A DNA stretch of 39,875 nt from positions 1 through 39,875 of the forward strand of contig DUFF01000071.1 in assembly GCA_011174815.1 (NCBI GenBank), given 5' to 3'. Both the position numbers and the translations under genes were made by a program. Under the pieces are notes generated by a model that was not told the origin of the DNA, made no database searches, and saw only the letters and a program-made list of their open reading frames with translations. This document shows positions 18,251 through 27,842 of the stretch, one piece after another. This DNA comes from Dehalococcoidia bacterium. GTDB taxonomy: Bacteria > Chloroflexota > Dehalococcoidia > Dehalococcoidales > RBG-16-60-22. Each line of letters starts with the position of its first letter. Position 1 is the first letter of the stretch.

Positions 18251-18262
18251 ATTTGTACAAAT
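18251..18262. promoter_or_regulatory. 12-bp palindrome at the expected TRAP transcription start
   Basis: ATTTGTACAAAT is perfectly self-complementary and lies just downstream of the -10, over the expected start. The TTGT-ACAA form is reminiscent of GntR-family operators, but no regulator gene is present in the window. Confidence 0.4.
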
Positions 18263-18422
18263 ATTATATAATTAGCGGAATTAGACAAAGCGAACCGTGA
18301 GTTCTAGATATTTAAACCAATATCCCGCCGAACATCTGAGATTATCAAAAGGGGGGTGATGGCTTTCAGAGAGTAAACACTTACTAGGATGATTTCCGAA
18401 TATTTTAACGGGAGGTGAATGA

Positions 18423-19499
18423 GTGAATAAGAAAATGCTGCTGGTTACTCTGGCGCTGTTGCTAGTCATGGCCTTGATTGTTCCCAGCTGTGCCCAACCG
18501 GCACCTGCCCCCGCACCGGCTGCACCGGCAACGGCGGCACCACCGGGAACCGAGTACCAGTACCAATGGCGAAATAGCTCCAACTACCCGACCGACTCCG
18601 AAGGCGCTGACGCCATGTTCCGTTTCGGCGACCTGGTAACGGAAAGGACTGAGGGTCGTGTTACGGTTACCAGCTATGCCGATGGGGTGCTGGGAGGTTG
18701 GGACGCCATCCAGGAGATGGTTATCCGCGGTGACGTTGAAATGATGTTTGAAGCCCTGGATGACGCTTTTGACCCCAGAATCGCCGTAGGCTATTATATT
18801 CCGTACGTATTCATCGACTACGATGCGGCCCAACGCCTATGGGCTCCGGGTGGCTACGTCTATGAGACTCTGAATAAAAGAATCGTGAACCCACTGGGCT
18901 ACCGGGCTCTCGGTGCCTGGTGTGCTGGCATCGGTGGGACAAGCACCAGGGAAGTCCCTCGCGACCCGTGGAATCCTGATGTATCCAAGGATATGAAAAT
19001 CAGGGTCATGGCCCTGACCGCCTGCCAGCTCACTATGGAGTCTCTGGGCTACATGGTGGTGGGTATGCCCTTTGCCGATGTCTATTCAGCCATGCAGACC
19101 GGTATCGTGGATGGGCAGCAAGGCGGCGGCACCATGCAGGCATACATCTTTAAGGACATAAACAGTTGCTGGCTGCACTACAAGGACTACATTGAGCCCG
19201 TCTGGTTCTCCATAGGCGAAAAATACTGGCAGATGCTCACCGAAGAGGACCAGCAGATTCTGACCGAAACCGCCCAGCAGATACAGAATGAGCAGGCGGC
19301 ATACGCCGAGGAGATGGACGAGAAGTACATGCAAATGCTGAAGGACTATGGCTGGACGGTGCTGGTGCCGACTGATGCCGAGTGGGAGCACATGCAGGAA
19401 GTCGTATTCCAGGAGGTCTGGCCAGAGCTCACTCCAGTCATTGGTACATCCATCATTGATGGGCTGTATGATGCGCTGGGGATACCGCGTCCTGAATAG
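18423..19499 (+). CDS. dctP: TRAP transporter substrate-binding lipoprotein (DctP)
   Basis: 358 residues. A lipoprotein signal ends at VPSC with C23, followed by a Pro/Ala linker (APAPAPAAPATAAP). The mature domain has the DctP fold: FGDLVTERTEGRVTV near the start, then PLGYRALGAW, MKIRVMALTACQLTMESLGY, and MPFADVYSAMQTGIVDGQQGG, the region contacting the ligand carboxylate. It captures an organic acid outside the membrane and hands it to DctQM. The start is GTG 18423 with GGAGG 7 nt upstream. The ligand is unknown. A stable stem-loop follows the stop codon. Confidence 0.93.
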   Translation: MNKKMLLVTLALLLVMALIVPSCAQPAPAPAPAAPATAAPPGTEYQYQWRNSSNYPTDSEGADAMFRFGDLVTERTEGRVTVTSYADGVLGGWDAIQEMVIRGDVEMMFEALDDAFDPRIAVGYYIPYVFIDYDAAQRLWAPGGYVYETLNKRIVNPLGYRALGAWCAGIGGTSTREVPRDPWNPDVSKDMKIRVMALTACQLTMESLGYMVVGMPFADVYSAMQTGIVDGQQGGGTMQAYIFKDINSCWLHYKDYIEPVWFSIGEKYWQMLTEEDQQILTETAQQIQNEQAAYAEEMDEKYMQMLKDYGWTVLVPTDAEWEHMQEVVFQEVWPELTPVIGTSIIDGLYDALGIPRPE

Positions 19500-19527
19500 T
19501 TAACTGGAATAGGCACGTTCAAGTTTA

Positions 19528-19562
19528 CCGGTGAGGGAGCTCAAGGCGAGTTCCCTCATCGG
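19528..19562 (+). promoter_or_regulatory. Stable stem-loop between dctP and dctQ
   Basis: Positions 19528-19542 pair with 19548-19562 in a continuous 15-bp stem with two G-U wobbles and a 5-nt loop (AAGGC). No T-run follows, so it is not a classical terminator. Its place right after the binding-protein gene suits mRNA stabilisation or partial attenuation, giving more DctP than membrane subunits. Confidence 0.6.
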
Positions 19563-19577
19563 CTGGATTGAGGAAAT

Positions 19578-20120
19578 ATGACGGACGCAATCAGTTCTTT
19601 TGCCAGTAAACTGGCCTTTCGTTGGCTACCATCGCTGATGTGGTGGGTGATACTGATATCATGCGCTCCTCTGGTGGTGCTTATCTTTGCTCAGGTGTGG
19701 CTGCGTTACGTCTTCCATATCCCTATGCTCTGGGTGGAAGAAATTGCGGTTACTCCTGCCTTCTGGGTCTACATGATGGGCGCGGCCTACGCTGTTTACG
19801 AGCGCTCTCACATTACTGTGGACATAGTAGCAGTTATGATTCATAACCCGAAGAGGCGGCTGATAGTCAGATTTATCGCAGCGCTGATTACACTTGGACT
19901 GGCTATGCTCTTTGTCTACTGGGGTTACCAATTCTTTGTTTCGGACCTGGCGTTACAAATAGAGACGGCGACTTTAAGATACCCCATGATTTACGGGCGC
20001 TGCTCTATCTTCTTCGCCGCCGGTATACTGGGGGGCTTTTACTTCTGGGTAGAAACGATAGACCTGGCACGCCAGCTATTTTGGAACAAAGCACCGCTAT
20101 TGGAGAGGAAGGAGGCGTAG
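19578..20120 (+). CDS. dctQ: TRAP transporter small permease (DctQ)
   Basis: 180 residues with four predicted membrane helices, the DctQ pattern. FAQVWLRYVFHIPMLWVEEIAVTPAFWVYMMGAAYAVYERSHITVDI is very characteristic: a tryptophan/glutamate-rich segment then the RSHITVDI motif. DctQ bridges the binding protein and the DctM channel in the cytoplasmic membrane. ATG 19578 has GAGGAAAT just upstream. It is separated from dctP by 78 nt that hold the stem-loop and is 6 nt from dctM. Confidence 0.93.
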   Translation: MTDAISSFASKLAFRWLPSLMWWVILISCAPLVVLIFAQVWLRYVFHIPMLWVEEIAVTPAFWVYMMGAAYAVYERSHITVDIVAVMIHNPKRRLIVRFIAALITLGLAMLFVYWGYQFFVSDLALQIETATLRYPMIYGRCSIFFAAGILGGFYFWVETIDLARQLFWNKAPLLERKEA

Positions 20121-20126
20121 CGCAAA

Positions 20127-21476
20127 TTGGAGACTGCCTTATTTGGCATACCAAATCTCGGCATATTTGTTGACCTGGCTATCCTGATTGGCCTGCTCCT
20201 GCTTGGCGTTCCTGCCCCCTTTGCCTTTATGGCAGCACTGGTATTTCTCGTTTATGTCTACGGATTTGAGCCCGAGGCGCAACTGCCCATGGCTTTCCAT
20301 AAGCTGAAAGCATTTACCCTCCTTTCCGTTCCCTTCTTTATCATGCTGGGCGGGTTCATGAGTTTGGGAGGTATGGCTGACAAGCTAGTCGCCTTGGCTG
20401 ATGCCCTGGTGGGCCGGATTAGAGGTGGTCTGGGGATGGTTGCCATTGTGGCCTGCGCTATGGTTGGTGCCATCGCCGGCACCTGCTCGGCGGCAGTGGC
20501 ATCCTTAGGTCCGCTGATGATTCCAGAAATGGAAAAGCAAGGTTACTCCAGAGGATATGCCACCGGGATGCTGGCGGTGGCATCGGTGCTGGGACAGTTA
20601 ATCCCCCCCAGCGTACCGATGATACTCTACGGCTTTGTTACGTGGATGCCAGTCACTGCCTGTTTTCTGGCCGGCGTCGGTCCCGGTATCCTCACCGTTA
20701 TCATTTACTGCATTGTCAATTACTTTATGGTACGCAATAACCCAAAAGTCAAGGTGGCACCCCCGCTGCCGGTTAAGGCACAGGTCAAGAAGGTGGGAGT
20801 GACTATTTACAAAGGATTTTTTACTCTGTTGCTGCCCATTATCCTCCTGGGTGGTATTTACGGTGGTATCTTCACCACCACCGAAGCTGCCGTGGTGGCT
20901 CTGATCTATGCCATAATCATCGGGATGTTTATCTATCGCTATCTTAGCTTGAGGATGCTCGGGAAAGTCTTCGTCTCACAGTGCGTTATCACCGGAGTGG
21001 TCATTCTGATGATTGTTTTCGTCATCATTTTAAGCCGGGTGATGACCATGCAGAATATCCCGCAGAGTTTAATTGCTATGATAAGTGGGGTTACCGAGAA
21101 CTACTACTTAACTTTGCTGCTGGTGAATGCTTTCCTCATACTCTTGGGTATGATTGTGGACGATTTTACCGGCACCCTGCTGGCCGCACCTTTACTGTTC
21201 CCCTTAATGCAACATATCGGCGTTCACCCCATTCACTTTGCCGCCATTCTGGGTACAAATCTTGGTTTGGGAAATGTCACCCCGCCCACGGCGCCTATCC
21301 TCTACCTGGCAGCGCGCATCGGCAATGTAAGCGTGGATAAGATGATAAAGCCGGCACTGGTTTTTATGGTTTGTGGTGCCCTGCCGGTGGTGCTGGTCAC
21401 CACTTATTGGCCTGACCTGTCGTTATTTCTGCCCCGGCTGATATTGCCTAAAGTGATGGCAGGCCTGGGAGGGTAA
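20127..21476 (+). CDS. dctM: TRAP transporter large permease (DctM)
   Basis: 449 residues, highly hydrophobic with about twelve membrane segments. Typical motifs: VPFFIMLGGFMSLGGMADKLVALADALVGRIRGGLGMVAIVACAMVGAIAGTCSAAVASLG, LIPPSVPMILYG, GGIYGGIFTTTEAAVVA and LGTNLGLGNVTPPTAPILY. It is the ion-coupled channel of the TRAP system. The start is TTG 20127, with GGAAGGAGG about 11 nt upstream; no better ATG precedes the first helix. Confidence 0.93.
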   Translation: METALFGIPNLGIFVDLAILIGLLLLGVPAPFAFMAALVFLVYVYGFEPEAQLPMAFHKLKAFTLLSVPFFIMLGGFMSLGGMADKLVALADALVGRIRGGLGMVAIVACAMVGAIAGTCSAAVASLGPLMIPEMEKQGYSRGYATGMLAVASVLGQLIPPSVPMILYGFVTWMPVTACFLAGVGPGILTVIIYCIVNYFMVRNNPKVKVAPPLPVKAQVKKVGVTIYKGFFTLLLPIILLGGIYGGIFTTTEAAVVALIYAIIIGMFIYRYLSLRMLGKVFVSQCVITGVVILMIVFVIILSRVMTMQNIPQSLIAMISGVTENYYLTLLLVNAFLILLGMIVDDFTGTLLAAPLLFPLMQHIGVHPIHFAAILGTNLGLGNVTPPTAPILYLAARIGNVSVDKMIKPALVFMVCGALPVVLVTTYWPDLSLFLPRLILPKVMAGLGG

Positions 21477-21588
21477 AAAAGGCTGGATTTGCCATGAGGG
21501 CCTGTAATTGATAACACCTTGTTAAAACTTTTATTTAATGAGGTTTTGCAGTAAAATATCAGCACAATCATTTAAGAGGGAGATGAAG

Positions 21589-22914
21589 ATGGCGATCAAT
21601 ACAGTAAATATTATTGACGAGTACATCAAAACGCACCCCGGCTCAAAAAAATTGCATGAGCGGGCATTGAAAATTTTCTCCGCCAATGGCGCTACCCACA
21701 CCGCCAGGGTTCTTGATCCCTTCCGCCCTTACGTAGTGCGGGCGCAGGGAACTCGCAAGTGGGATATCGATGGCAACGAATACCTCGACTATGTCATGGG
21801 TCACGGTGCTTTGATTCTGGGCCATGCCCATCCCGCCGTTGTCCAGGCGGTACAGGAGCAGGTGGCCAAAGGCACCCACTACGGGGAAAACCACCCGTTT
21901 GAGGTGGAATGGGCGGAACTGATCCAGCGCAATATGCCGGCCATGAAGAGGATAGAGTTCTTCCCCTGCGGCCAGGAAGCAAATATGATGGCCATCCGTC
22001 TTTCCCGGCTCTTCACCGGTCGTAAGAAAATACTCCGCTTTGCGGAGAACTTTCACGGCTGGGGCGATGAGCTTGTCGTCACCCATACTCCGGGCGTGAG
22101 CAATGATTATGTCACTATGATACCGGGACATGATTTGAAGCTGGTGGAAAAAGAGCTGGCGACCAAGGAGTATGCTCTCGTCATGGCCGAAGGTGGCGGT
22201 GCCCATATGGCCGGGCAGGTGCCCTGGGACCCTGATTTCATCCGCGGTATACCGCCGCTGGCCAAAAAATATGGCACCATTTTCCTCATCGACGAGGTGG
22301 TCACCGGCTTTCGCGATGCCCCCGGTGGCTGGCAGTCCACCATCGGGGTTACCCCCGATCTGACCAGCCTGGGCAAGATTATCGGCGGCGGGGTCGGTGT
22401 CGGCGCGCTCGGTGGACGGGCCGACGTAATGGATATGCTCACACCCAAGGCTCCGCCACAGCCTTTCGCCCGACACTCCGGGACCTGGAATGCCAACCCG
22501 CTTACCGCAGCTGCCGGTGTGGCTGCCTGCAAGCTTTACCTTGACGGGGAACCACAGAGGCTGGCCAATGAGCTTGGCGCCTATCTCAGAGAGAAAGGCA
22601 ATCAGGCACTTAAAGAGAAAGGATACTCCTGCCGGCTCTATGGACGAACGATTGTCCATCTCTATCTTGGTTCGCTAGACTATGAACCGACTGAAGGCAG
22701 TCTGCCACCCACATCAGATGCTGCCAAATTGATGTCGAAGGTCGATGAGAAGATGAGGCTCTGCGTTCACCTGCTCCAGCGCGGCATTGCCACGATGGGC
22801 GCAAGGTTTTTTGTCTTATCCGCCTACCACACCAAGGAAGAGCTTGACCGGACGGTGGACGCCCTTATATCAAGTCTGGACGCCATGGCGCAGGAGGGAA
22901 GCTTAGGCAAGTGA
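21589..22914 (+). CDS. Class III aminotransferase, glutamate-1-semialdehyde aminomutase-like
   Basis: 441 residues. It has the class III PLP layout: RKWDIDGNEYLDYVMGHGALILGHAHPAV, the aspartate in FLIDEVVTGFRD and the PLP lysine in TSLGKIIGGGVGVGALGG. The phosphate-binding stretch reads FFPCGQEANMMAIRLSR where true HemL proteins have a SGTEA-type motif. Its operon-like place after a TRAP transporter, not beside heme genes, makes a catabolic amino-acid transaminase more likely than HemL. ATG 21589 is preferred: GAGGG lies 8 nt upstream, while ATG 21583 is too close to it. Confidence 0.85.
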   Translation: MAINTVNIIDEYIKTHPGSKKLHERALKIFSANGATHTARVLDPFRPYVVRAQGTRKWDIDGNEYLDYVMGHGALILGHAHPAVVQAVQEQVAKGTHYGENHPFEVEWAELIQRNMPAMKRIEFFPCGQEANMMAIRLSRLFTGRKKILRFAENFHGWGDELVVTHTPGVSNDYVTMIPGHDLKLVEKELATKEYALVMAEGGGAHMAGQVPWDPDFIRGIPPLAKKYGTIFLIDEVVTGFRDAPGGWQSTIGVTPDLTSLGKIIGGGVGVGALGGRADVMDMLTPKAPPQPFARHSGTWNANPLTAAAGVAACKLYLDGEPQRLANELGAYLREKGNQALKEKGYSCRLYGRTIVHLYLGSLDYEPTEGSLPPTSDAAKLMSKVDEKMRLCVHLLQRGIATMGARFFVLSAYHTKEELDRTVDALISSLDAMAQEGSLGK

Positions 22915-23244
22915 GTCCAGTGCACCGGTGATATAGCTCCGCAGTTCCTCATACGGTTCAAAGACAGCCGACAGGTGTATCATACCGGGATAAGGGCATT
23001 TTCCGGTCCGAATACAGTGGGGACGTGCCTCAAAACGCTTTCCGCGTTTCCGAGCCTCGGCATGTAAGCTGGTACGTTTCGTTAGGGCTGTTATCTGGCT
23101 CGTCTAATCTCCTTAAATCGATGGTTTTTTACCCTTCACAAAGCTAAACAGCGCCTAAGGCGCTGTCCTGTTTTGAAAGTATACCGCTATTTTGACCTCA
23201 AATTGACAATCATAAGTGGTACGGATAGAATTCGACGAAAGAAA
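22915..23244. other. 330-bp gap between the aminotransferase and second Mo oxidoreductase genes
   Basis: No gene can be supported here. One minus-strand frame is open for about 66 codons (22904-23103) but has no ATG, GTG or TTG start at its upstream end. A 19-bp palindrome sits at 23148-23166. The region may hold the promoter of the next gene, but I found no convincing -35/-10 pair. Confidence 0.5.
23148..23166 (+). terminator. Candidate terminator hairpin after the TRAP/aminotransferase operon
   Basis: ACAGCGCCT-A-AGGCGCTGT is a perfect inverted repeat; as RNA it folds into an 8-bp stem with a 3-nt loop. It is followed by CCTGTTTTG, a short weak T-run. It could alternatively be a protein-binding site ahead of the next gene. 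Confidence 0.45.
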
Positions 23245-25383
23245 ATGGAAAAAATCGCTGGTCCCGATTCCCGTAGCAAATCGGTGACCACCAGTTGTTA
23301 TTATGACTGCGGTGGCCGGTGTCTCCTGAAGGTTTACGTTGCTGAAGGTAAGATCACTCGAATCGGAGTGGATGAACGGCATCCCGACTTGAAGCCCTGT
23401 CCCAGGGGGCTGGCTCAGAAGGAGGTCGTCTACGCCGAGGACCGCCTCAAACAGCCTTTAAAAAGGACGGGTGAGCGAGGCAGCGGGAAATTCGAGCCGA
23501 TATCATGGGAAGAGGCACTGGATACGGTGGCCCGGGAGCTGCAGCGGGTCAAAGCCCGGTACGGGGTCGCCTCTATCTTCCTTATGGAACACTACGGTTC
23601 CATGAGCCCTCTGTATGGCGTTCAGAAAGCTGGCCGCCGCTTTTTCTCCCTCTTCGGCGGGTGCACCACTTACTGGGGTAATACCTCTCTGGAAGCAGCC
23701 ATCTTTTCCTCTCTGGCCACTTTCGGGACCGCCTTTACCGGGTGTAGCCGGGACAATTTCCTCCATTCCAAACTGATTATCATGTGGGGGTGGAATCCGG
23801 TGGTCACTCGGTTCGGTTCGGACATGGTATATTACCTGTCCCAGGCCAAAAAAGCGGGGTCCAAAATCGTCTGCGTTGACCCCAGGTATACCATCTCCGC
23901 CCGAACCCTGGCGGAACAATGGATTCCGGTAAGGCCGGGGACAGATGCTGCCTTGCTTATCGCCATGGCCTATTTCTTGCTTGATGAGGATATCTATGAC
24001 CATAGCTTTGTGAAAACTTATACCGCGGGCTTTGCACAATTCAGGGACTACGTTCTGGGGGAAGAGGACGGGATGCCCAAGACGCCGGCGTGGGCGGGAA
24101 ATATCACCGGCGTGCCCGCTGCGACCATAAAGCAGCTGGCCCGTGATTACGCCACCAGCAAACCGGCGGCCCTCTATGCCAGCTGGGCACCGGGGCGGAC
24201 CGCCTTTGGCGAGCAGTATCATCGGGCGGCCAGCGCTCTGGCCGCCATGACCGGCAACATCGGGATAACCGGCGGATATGCGTCCGGGGGCACCGGTCGC
24301 ATCCCTCTGGGCTACCTGGGGAAAACTTTGCCTGTGCCGGAAAACCGAAGTCAGGCGGTGCACGTAACCGATATTTACGATGCCCTGCTGGAGGGGAAGT
24401 CTGGCGGCTATCCCGGCGATGTCAAGCTGCTGTACATCGTGGGCTGCAACCTGTTGAATCAATTTCTAAACACGAATAAGGGCCTGGCTGCCCTTCAGGT
24501 GCCGGAGTTCATCGTGGTACACGAGCGTTTTCTGACCCCCACCGCCCGCTTCGCCGATATCGTTCTTCCTGTTACCACCGCGCTGGAGCAAATGGATATC
24601 GGCCAGCCTTGGACAGGAGGGCCGTACTTCATCCATATGGGCCGGGCCATAGAGCCGCTGCCGGAGACGAAGTCGGATTTGGCCATCTTTACCGAACTGG
24701 CTTCCCGCCTGGGTATATCCGGCTACAATGATAAATCGGATGAAGAATGGCTCAGGGAGTTTGCCGCCGCCACTCCGGACCTGCCGGAATACGATGTTCT
24801 GCAGCGCCAGGGGGTACACCGCATCCGTCTCAGCCAGCCCTGGGTAGCCTTCCGGGAGCAGATTGAGGATCCCGCCCACCATCCCTTCCCCACACCTTCG
24901 GGCAAGATAGAGATATACAGCCAGAAAATGGCTGAGAGGCAGGACCCTCTCATGCCTCCGATACCGAAGTATATCGAGGCCTGGGAAGGACCCGGTGATC
25001 CTATCATAGCTAAATATCCCATTCAGTTAGTTAGTCCCCACTCAAGGGCCAGGGTCAACTCCTCGTTTGACAACATCCCGCGCCTGAAACCACTGGCCGA
25101 TGATGCCGTCTGGATTAACCCCGGTGACGCGCATCCTCGGGGCATTGCCAATGGTGACAAAGTGAAAATATACAACGACCGTGGGCAGCTTCTCACCACC
25201 GCCCGGGTGACCGAGCACATCCTGCCGGGAGTCGCCAGCTTAGATGAAGGTTCCTGGTTTGAACCGGATGTGCATGGGCTCGACCGTGGTGGTTGTGTCA
25301 ATGTACTTACCAAAGACGAGGCATCTCCAGGGGGTGCCTTCACTGGTAATAGCTGTCTTGTTCAAATAGAGAAAGCGTATTAA
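23245..25383 (+). CDS. Molybdopterin-dependent oxidoreductase, DMSO reductase type
   Basis: 712 residues. The N-terminal cluster motif C18-x3-C22-x3-C26-x25-C52 is complete. The region [13 protein letters not shown]148LEAA matches the DMSO/TMAO reductase stretch that supplies a serine ligand to molybdenum; S148 is the candidate. The C-terminal dinucleotide-binding domain includes [20 protein letters not shown]. No Tat signal is visible, so it is probably cytoplasmic, unlike secreted respiratory DMSO reductases. No Fe-S partner subunit is adjacent. ATG 23245 is chosen; the ribosome site is weak and an upstream TTG at 23173 is inside the hairpin's tail. An enolase-superfamily gene follows 57 nt later. 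Confidence 0.9.
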   Translation: MEKIAGPDSRSKSVTTSCYYDCGGRCLLKVYVAEGKITRIGVDERHPDLKPCPRGLAQKEVVYAEDRLKQPLKRTGERGSGKFEPISWEEALDTVARELQRVKARYGVASIFLMEHYGSMSPLYGVQKAGRRFFSLFGGCTTYWGNTSLEAAIFSSLATFGTAFTGCSRDNFLHSKLIIMWGWNPVVTRFGSDMVYYLSQAKKAGSKIVCVDPRYTISARTLAEQWIPVRPGTDAALLIAMAYFLLDEDIYDHSFVKTYTAGFAQFRDYVLGEEDGMPKTPAWAGNITGVPAATIKQLARDYATSKPAALYASWAPGRTAFGEQYHRAASALAAMTGNIGITGGYASGGTGRIPLGYLGKTLPVPENRSQAVHVTDIYDALLEGKSGGYPGDVKLLYIVGCNLLNQFLNTNKGLAALQVPEFIVVHERFLTPTARFADIVLPVTTALEQMDIGQPWTGGPYFIHMGRAIEPLPETKSDLAIFTELASRLGISGYNDKSDEEWLREFAAATPDLPEYDVLQRQGVHRIRLSQPWVAFREQIEDPAHHPFPTPSGKIEIYSQKMAERQDPLMPPIPKYIEAWEGPGDPIIAKYPIQLVSPHSRARVNSSFDNIPRLKPLADDAVWINPGDAHPRGIANGDKVKIYNDRGQLLTTARVTEHILPGVASLDEGSWFEPDVHGLDRGGCVNVLTKDEASPGGAFTGNSCLVQIEKAY

Positions 25384-25440
25384 TGAAAATTTAGATATTA
25401 TCGTGTAGTGTAGTATCAACACTAATAGGAGGAGAGCAAT

Positions 25441-26652
25441 ATGAAAATAACGAAGGTACGGATTCGTGAGTTAATCGGCACGGTTGCATACCCGGAGGAT
25501 TTCTGGCAGGAAAGGCTGCGCATGCCCACAGACATTTACCCCCGGTTCAAAGCTCGAACGGCCAGGGACGTCTACAGCGGCTGGAGGTTCATTTCGGAGA
25601 GTGGGGGCAAACAGAAGGTGAGGGACGTCTTCCTCGAGATAGACACCGACGAAGGCATCACCGGCATCTCCGGCCCGATAAACTGGCAGGCGCCGGCATT
25701 CTATATTGATACCCAGCTCAAGCCCATGCTCATCGGTCAGGACGCGTTTGCCACCGAGCTTGTCTGGGACCAGATGTACCGCAATGCCATCCACGGGCGC
25801 AAAGGCGATAACATGCATGCCATCAGCTATGTCGATGTTGCCTTGTGGGACATCAAGGGGAAAGCCCTGGGCCAGCCGGTCTATCGACTTCTGGGAGGCC
25901 CGGTTCAGGAAAAAATCCCGGCATACGCCAGTGCCCTCGGTTTCTCCATCGAGCCGGAGAAAGCCGGGGAAAAGGTAAAAGAGTTCCGGTCACAGGGCTA
26001 CACGGCGACGAAGTGGTTTGTCCGTGAGGGCCCGACCGATGGACCGGAGGGAGAACGCAAGAACGTGGCGCTGATGAAGGCGCTCCGGGAAGCCGCCGGC
26101 CCCGATATGAAAATAATGATCGACTGCTGGAACAGCTGGGATGTTCCCTATACCCTGAAGATGGCGGAATTAATGGCGGATTATCAGCCTTACTGGTTCG
26201 AGGAGCCGGTGCTGGCTGACCTGCCCGAGAGCTACGCCCGCCTGCGTGGCGAGTGCCCGGTGAAGATAGCCGGTGCCGAGCACGAATATACCCGCTGGGG
26301 AGCCAAGATGCTGATGGATATAGGAGCCTGTGATGTCTATCAGTTAGACCCGGTCTGGGCCGGCGGTATCAGCGAACTGATGAAAATATGTGCTCTGGCA
26401 TCAACCTATGACGTTCAGGTGATACCTCACGGCTGTATGCCGCACGTTAATGCTCAGGTCTCTTTTGCCAATAACGTGGTGCTTGTCCCTATGATGGAGT
26501 ATCTGGTGGTTTTGAACGAGATGTGGCAGCATTTCCTCAAATGGCCGCTCAAGCCGGTCAACGGCTTCTTCAGCCCACCGGACCGGCCCGGCCTCGGCAT
26601 TGAGCTGGAGGAGAGCCGCATAGAATCGGAACGGGAATTGAGCTGGACATAG
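25441..26652 (+). CDS. Enolase-superfamily (mandelate racemase/muconate lactonizing) protein, rhamnonate-dehydratase-like
   Basis: 403 residues. The metal ligands are D228 (IMIDCWNSWD), E254 (WFEEPV) and E280 (GAEHEYTRWG); the catalytic dyad would be H330 (IPHG) with D303 (LDPVWAGG). These positions match the spacing of L-rhamnonate dehydratase, as does the C-terminal MMEYLVV...PDRPGLGIEL. The enzyme should abstract the proton next to a carboxylate, probably dehydrating an acid sugar or similar hydroxy acid. ATG 25441 has GGAGGAG 6 nt upstream. The product may go to the amidohydrolase or Mo enzyme beside it. Confidence 0.9.
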   Translation: MKITKVRIRELIGTVAYPEDFWQERLRMPTDIYPRFKARTARDVYSGWRFISESGGKQKVRDVFLEIDTDEGITGISGPINWQAPAFYIDTQLKPMLIGQDAFATELVWDQMYRNAIHGRKGDNMHAISYVDVALWDIKGKALGQPVYRLLGGPVQEKIPAYASALGFSIEPEKAGEKVKEFRSQGYTATKWFVREGPTDGPEGERKNVALMKALREAAGPDMKIMIDCWNSWDVPYTLKMAELMADYQPYWFEEPVLADLPESYARLRGECPVKIAGAEHEYTRWGAKMLMDIGACDVYQLDPVWAGGISELMKICALASTYDVQVIPHGCMPHVNAQVSFANNVVLVPMMEYLVVLNEMWQHFLKWPLKPVNGFFSPPDRPGLGIELEESRIESERELSWT

Positions 26653-26670
26653 AGGGAGCTGAAAGTCCAT

Positions 26671-26690
26671 AATGGTCTGGATAGGCCATT
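26671..26690 (+). other. Intercistronic RNA hairpin
   Basis: AATGGTCT pairs with AGGCCATT around a GGAT loop (8-bp stem with one G-U). No T-run follows. It lies between the enolase-superfamily and amidohydrolase genes and may affect mRNA stability. Confidence 0.35.
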
Positions 26691-26755
26691 GCTCTGTCTG
26701 TCTTCTCGATTAATGTCCGCAGATAATTAATGTAGCACAACAAAAGGAGGAATGA

Positions 26756-27739
26756 ATGGAAGACTTCGATATCATCGATATGCACATTCACCTGTGCCGG
26801 ACCGAAGAGGAGGAGAGGGAGTATTTCCCGCTCCCCGGCCGCAGGCAGCGTGACCGATGGGCGACGCCGGAAAAGTTCATCGAACACATGGACCGGAATA
26901 ACGTTTCCCGGGCCGCCTTTATGATTCTGGTCCCGCGACAACAGCGCGGCCCCCTGTATGAAAAAGCCAAGCTGGATGAACTTCCCGAGGGCCAGAGGCG
27001 GAAGGAGAAGGAAAGAGTCGCGGGGCAAATCGGCCCGATAATGCGGGAGATGAACGAATGGGGTTGCGGCGTGGGCCGTCGCCTGCCCAGGTTGCTGCCC
27101 TTTATCGGCATGTCTGATGACCTTGGCAGCCCTGAAGCCATCGCGGAAGAGGTGGCCCTGAGAGCCAGTCAGGGAGCGAAAGGTATTAAGATGCACCCGG
27201 GGCAGTTCTCCTATTATCCTAACGATGAAGTGTTTTGGCCTGCGTATAAAAAATGCCAGGAACTGGGCCTGCCCATACTGGCTGATTCCGGCCCCTGGCC
27301 GCATTCACATTTGGTATATATGTACCCCAATCCGCTGGGCTATAAGCTGGCCGAGTCTGAGAAGGATTACGCCGAACCCAAGAACTGGGCGAAGGTTCTC
27401 GAAGCGTTTCCAAAGTTGACCGTTATCCTGGCCCATCTGGGCTCTGCTTGGTGGGACGAGCGGGTGGAGCTGGCGCAAAAATATCCCAACGTCTATTTCG
27501 ATACGTCGCAGGGCTTTGCCGCCCCGGACCAGTTGCCCGTGGTTGCCCGACGCGGCCTGGCAGAGGAGGATGTGGTAAGGGTTTTCCGCAAAATAGGGGT
27601 GGAAAGGATAGTATTCGGTACAGATATGCCGGGGATACCGCTGCAACCACAGCTGGAACAGATACTCAGATTGCCCTTCACCGACGAGGAAAAGAGGATG
27701 ATTCTGGCGGAGAATGCCAAGCGCATTCTCAGAGTCTGA
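26756..27739 (+). CDS. Amidohydrolase 2 family metal-dependent hydrolase/decarboxylase
   Basis: 327 residues, a TIM-barrel amidohydrolase (PF04909 type). Metal motifs in order: DMHIH (H10, H12), GIKMHPG, a histidine in ILAHLGSAWW and the aspartate in FGTDMPG. Members either hydrolyse lactones and amides or decarboxylate aromatic acids; close to an enolase-superfamily dehydratase, lactone hydrolysis or decarboxylation of its product is plausible. ATG 26756 has AAGGAGG 5 nt upstream (an ATG at 26752 is out of frame). A 103-nt gap leads to the MBL gene. Confidence 0.88.
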   Translation: MEDFDIIDMHIHLCRTEEEEREYFPLPGRRQRDRWATPEKFIEHMDRNNVSRAAFMILVPRQQRGPLYEKAKLDELPEGQRRKEKERVAGQIGPIMREMNEWGCGVGRRLPRLLPFIGMSDDLGSPEAIAEEVALRASQGAKGIKMHPGQFSYYPNDEVFWPAYKKCQELGLPILADSGPWPHSHLVYMYPNPLGYKLAESEKDYAEPKNWAKVLEAFPKLTVILAHLGSAWWDERVELAQKYPNVYFDTSQGFAAPDQLPVVARRGLAEEDVVRVFRKIGVERIVFGTDMPGIPLQPQLEQILRLPFTDEEKRMILAENAKRILRV

Positions 27740-27842
27740 ATAGCCCGGCAGCATATTGTATCATTCAAGCTTGCTGGCGATAATAAAATAAACCTGGTTT
27801 GAACCGGCATACCGGATAGCTTCGGGTGAAAGGAGCACGGAC

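Noticed and set aside
18087-18422. Riboswitch in the TRAP operon leader
   Set aside because: No recognisable conserved core or terminator/antiterminator pair; only the promoter and palindrome are supported.
21643-22659. Open frame of 338 codons on the minus strand
   Set aside because: Antisense to the class III aminotransferase; the translated sequence has no recognisable fold signature.
22904-23103. Minus-strand open stretch with two cysteines after the aminotransferase gene
   Set aside because: About 66 codons but no usable start codon at its beginning and no known family; an AAGGAG lies upstream but is followed by no start.
23503-24462. Open frame of 319 codons on the minus strand
   Set aside because: Antisense to the second Mo oxidoreductase; a result of GC-rich codon bias.
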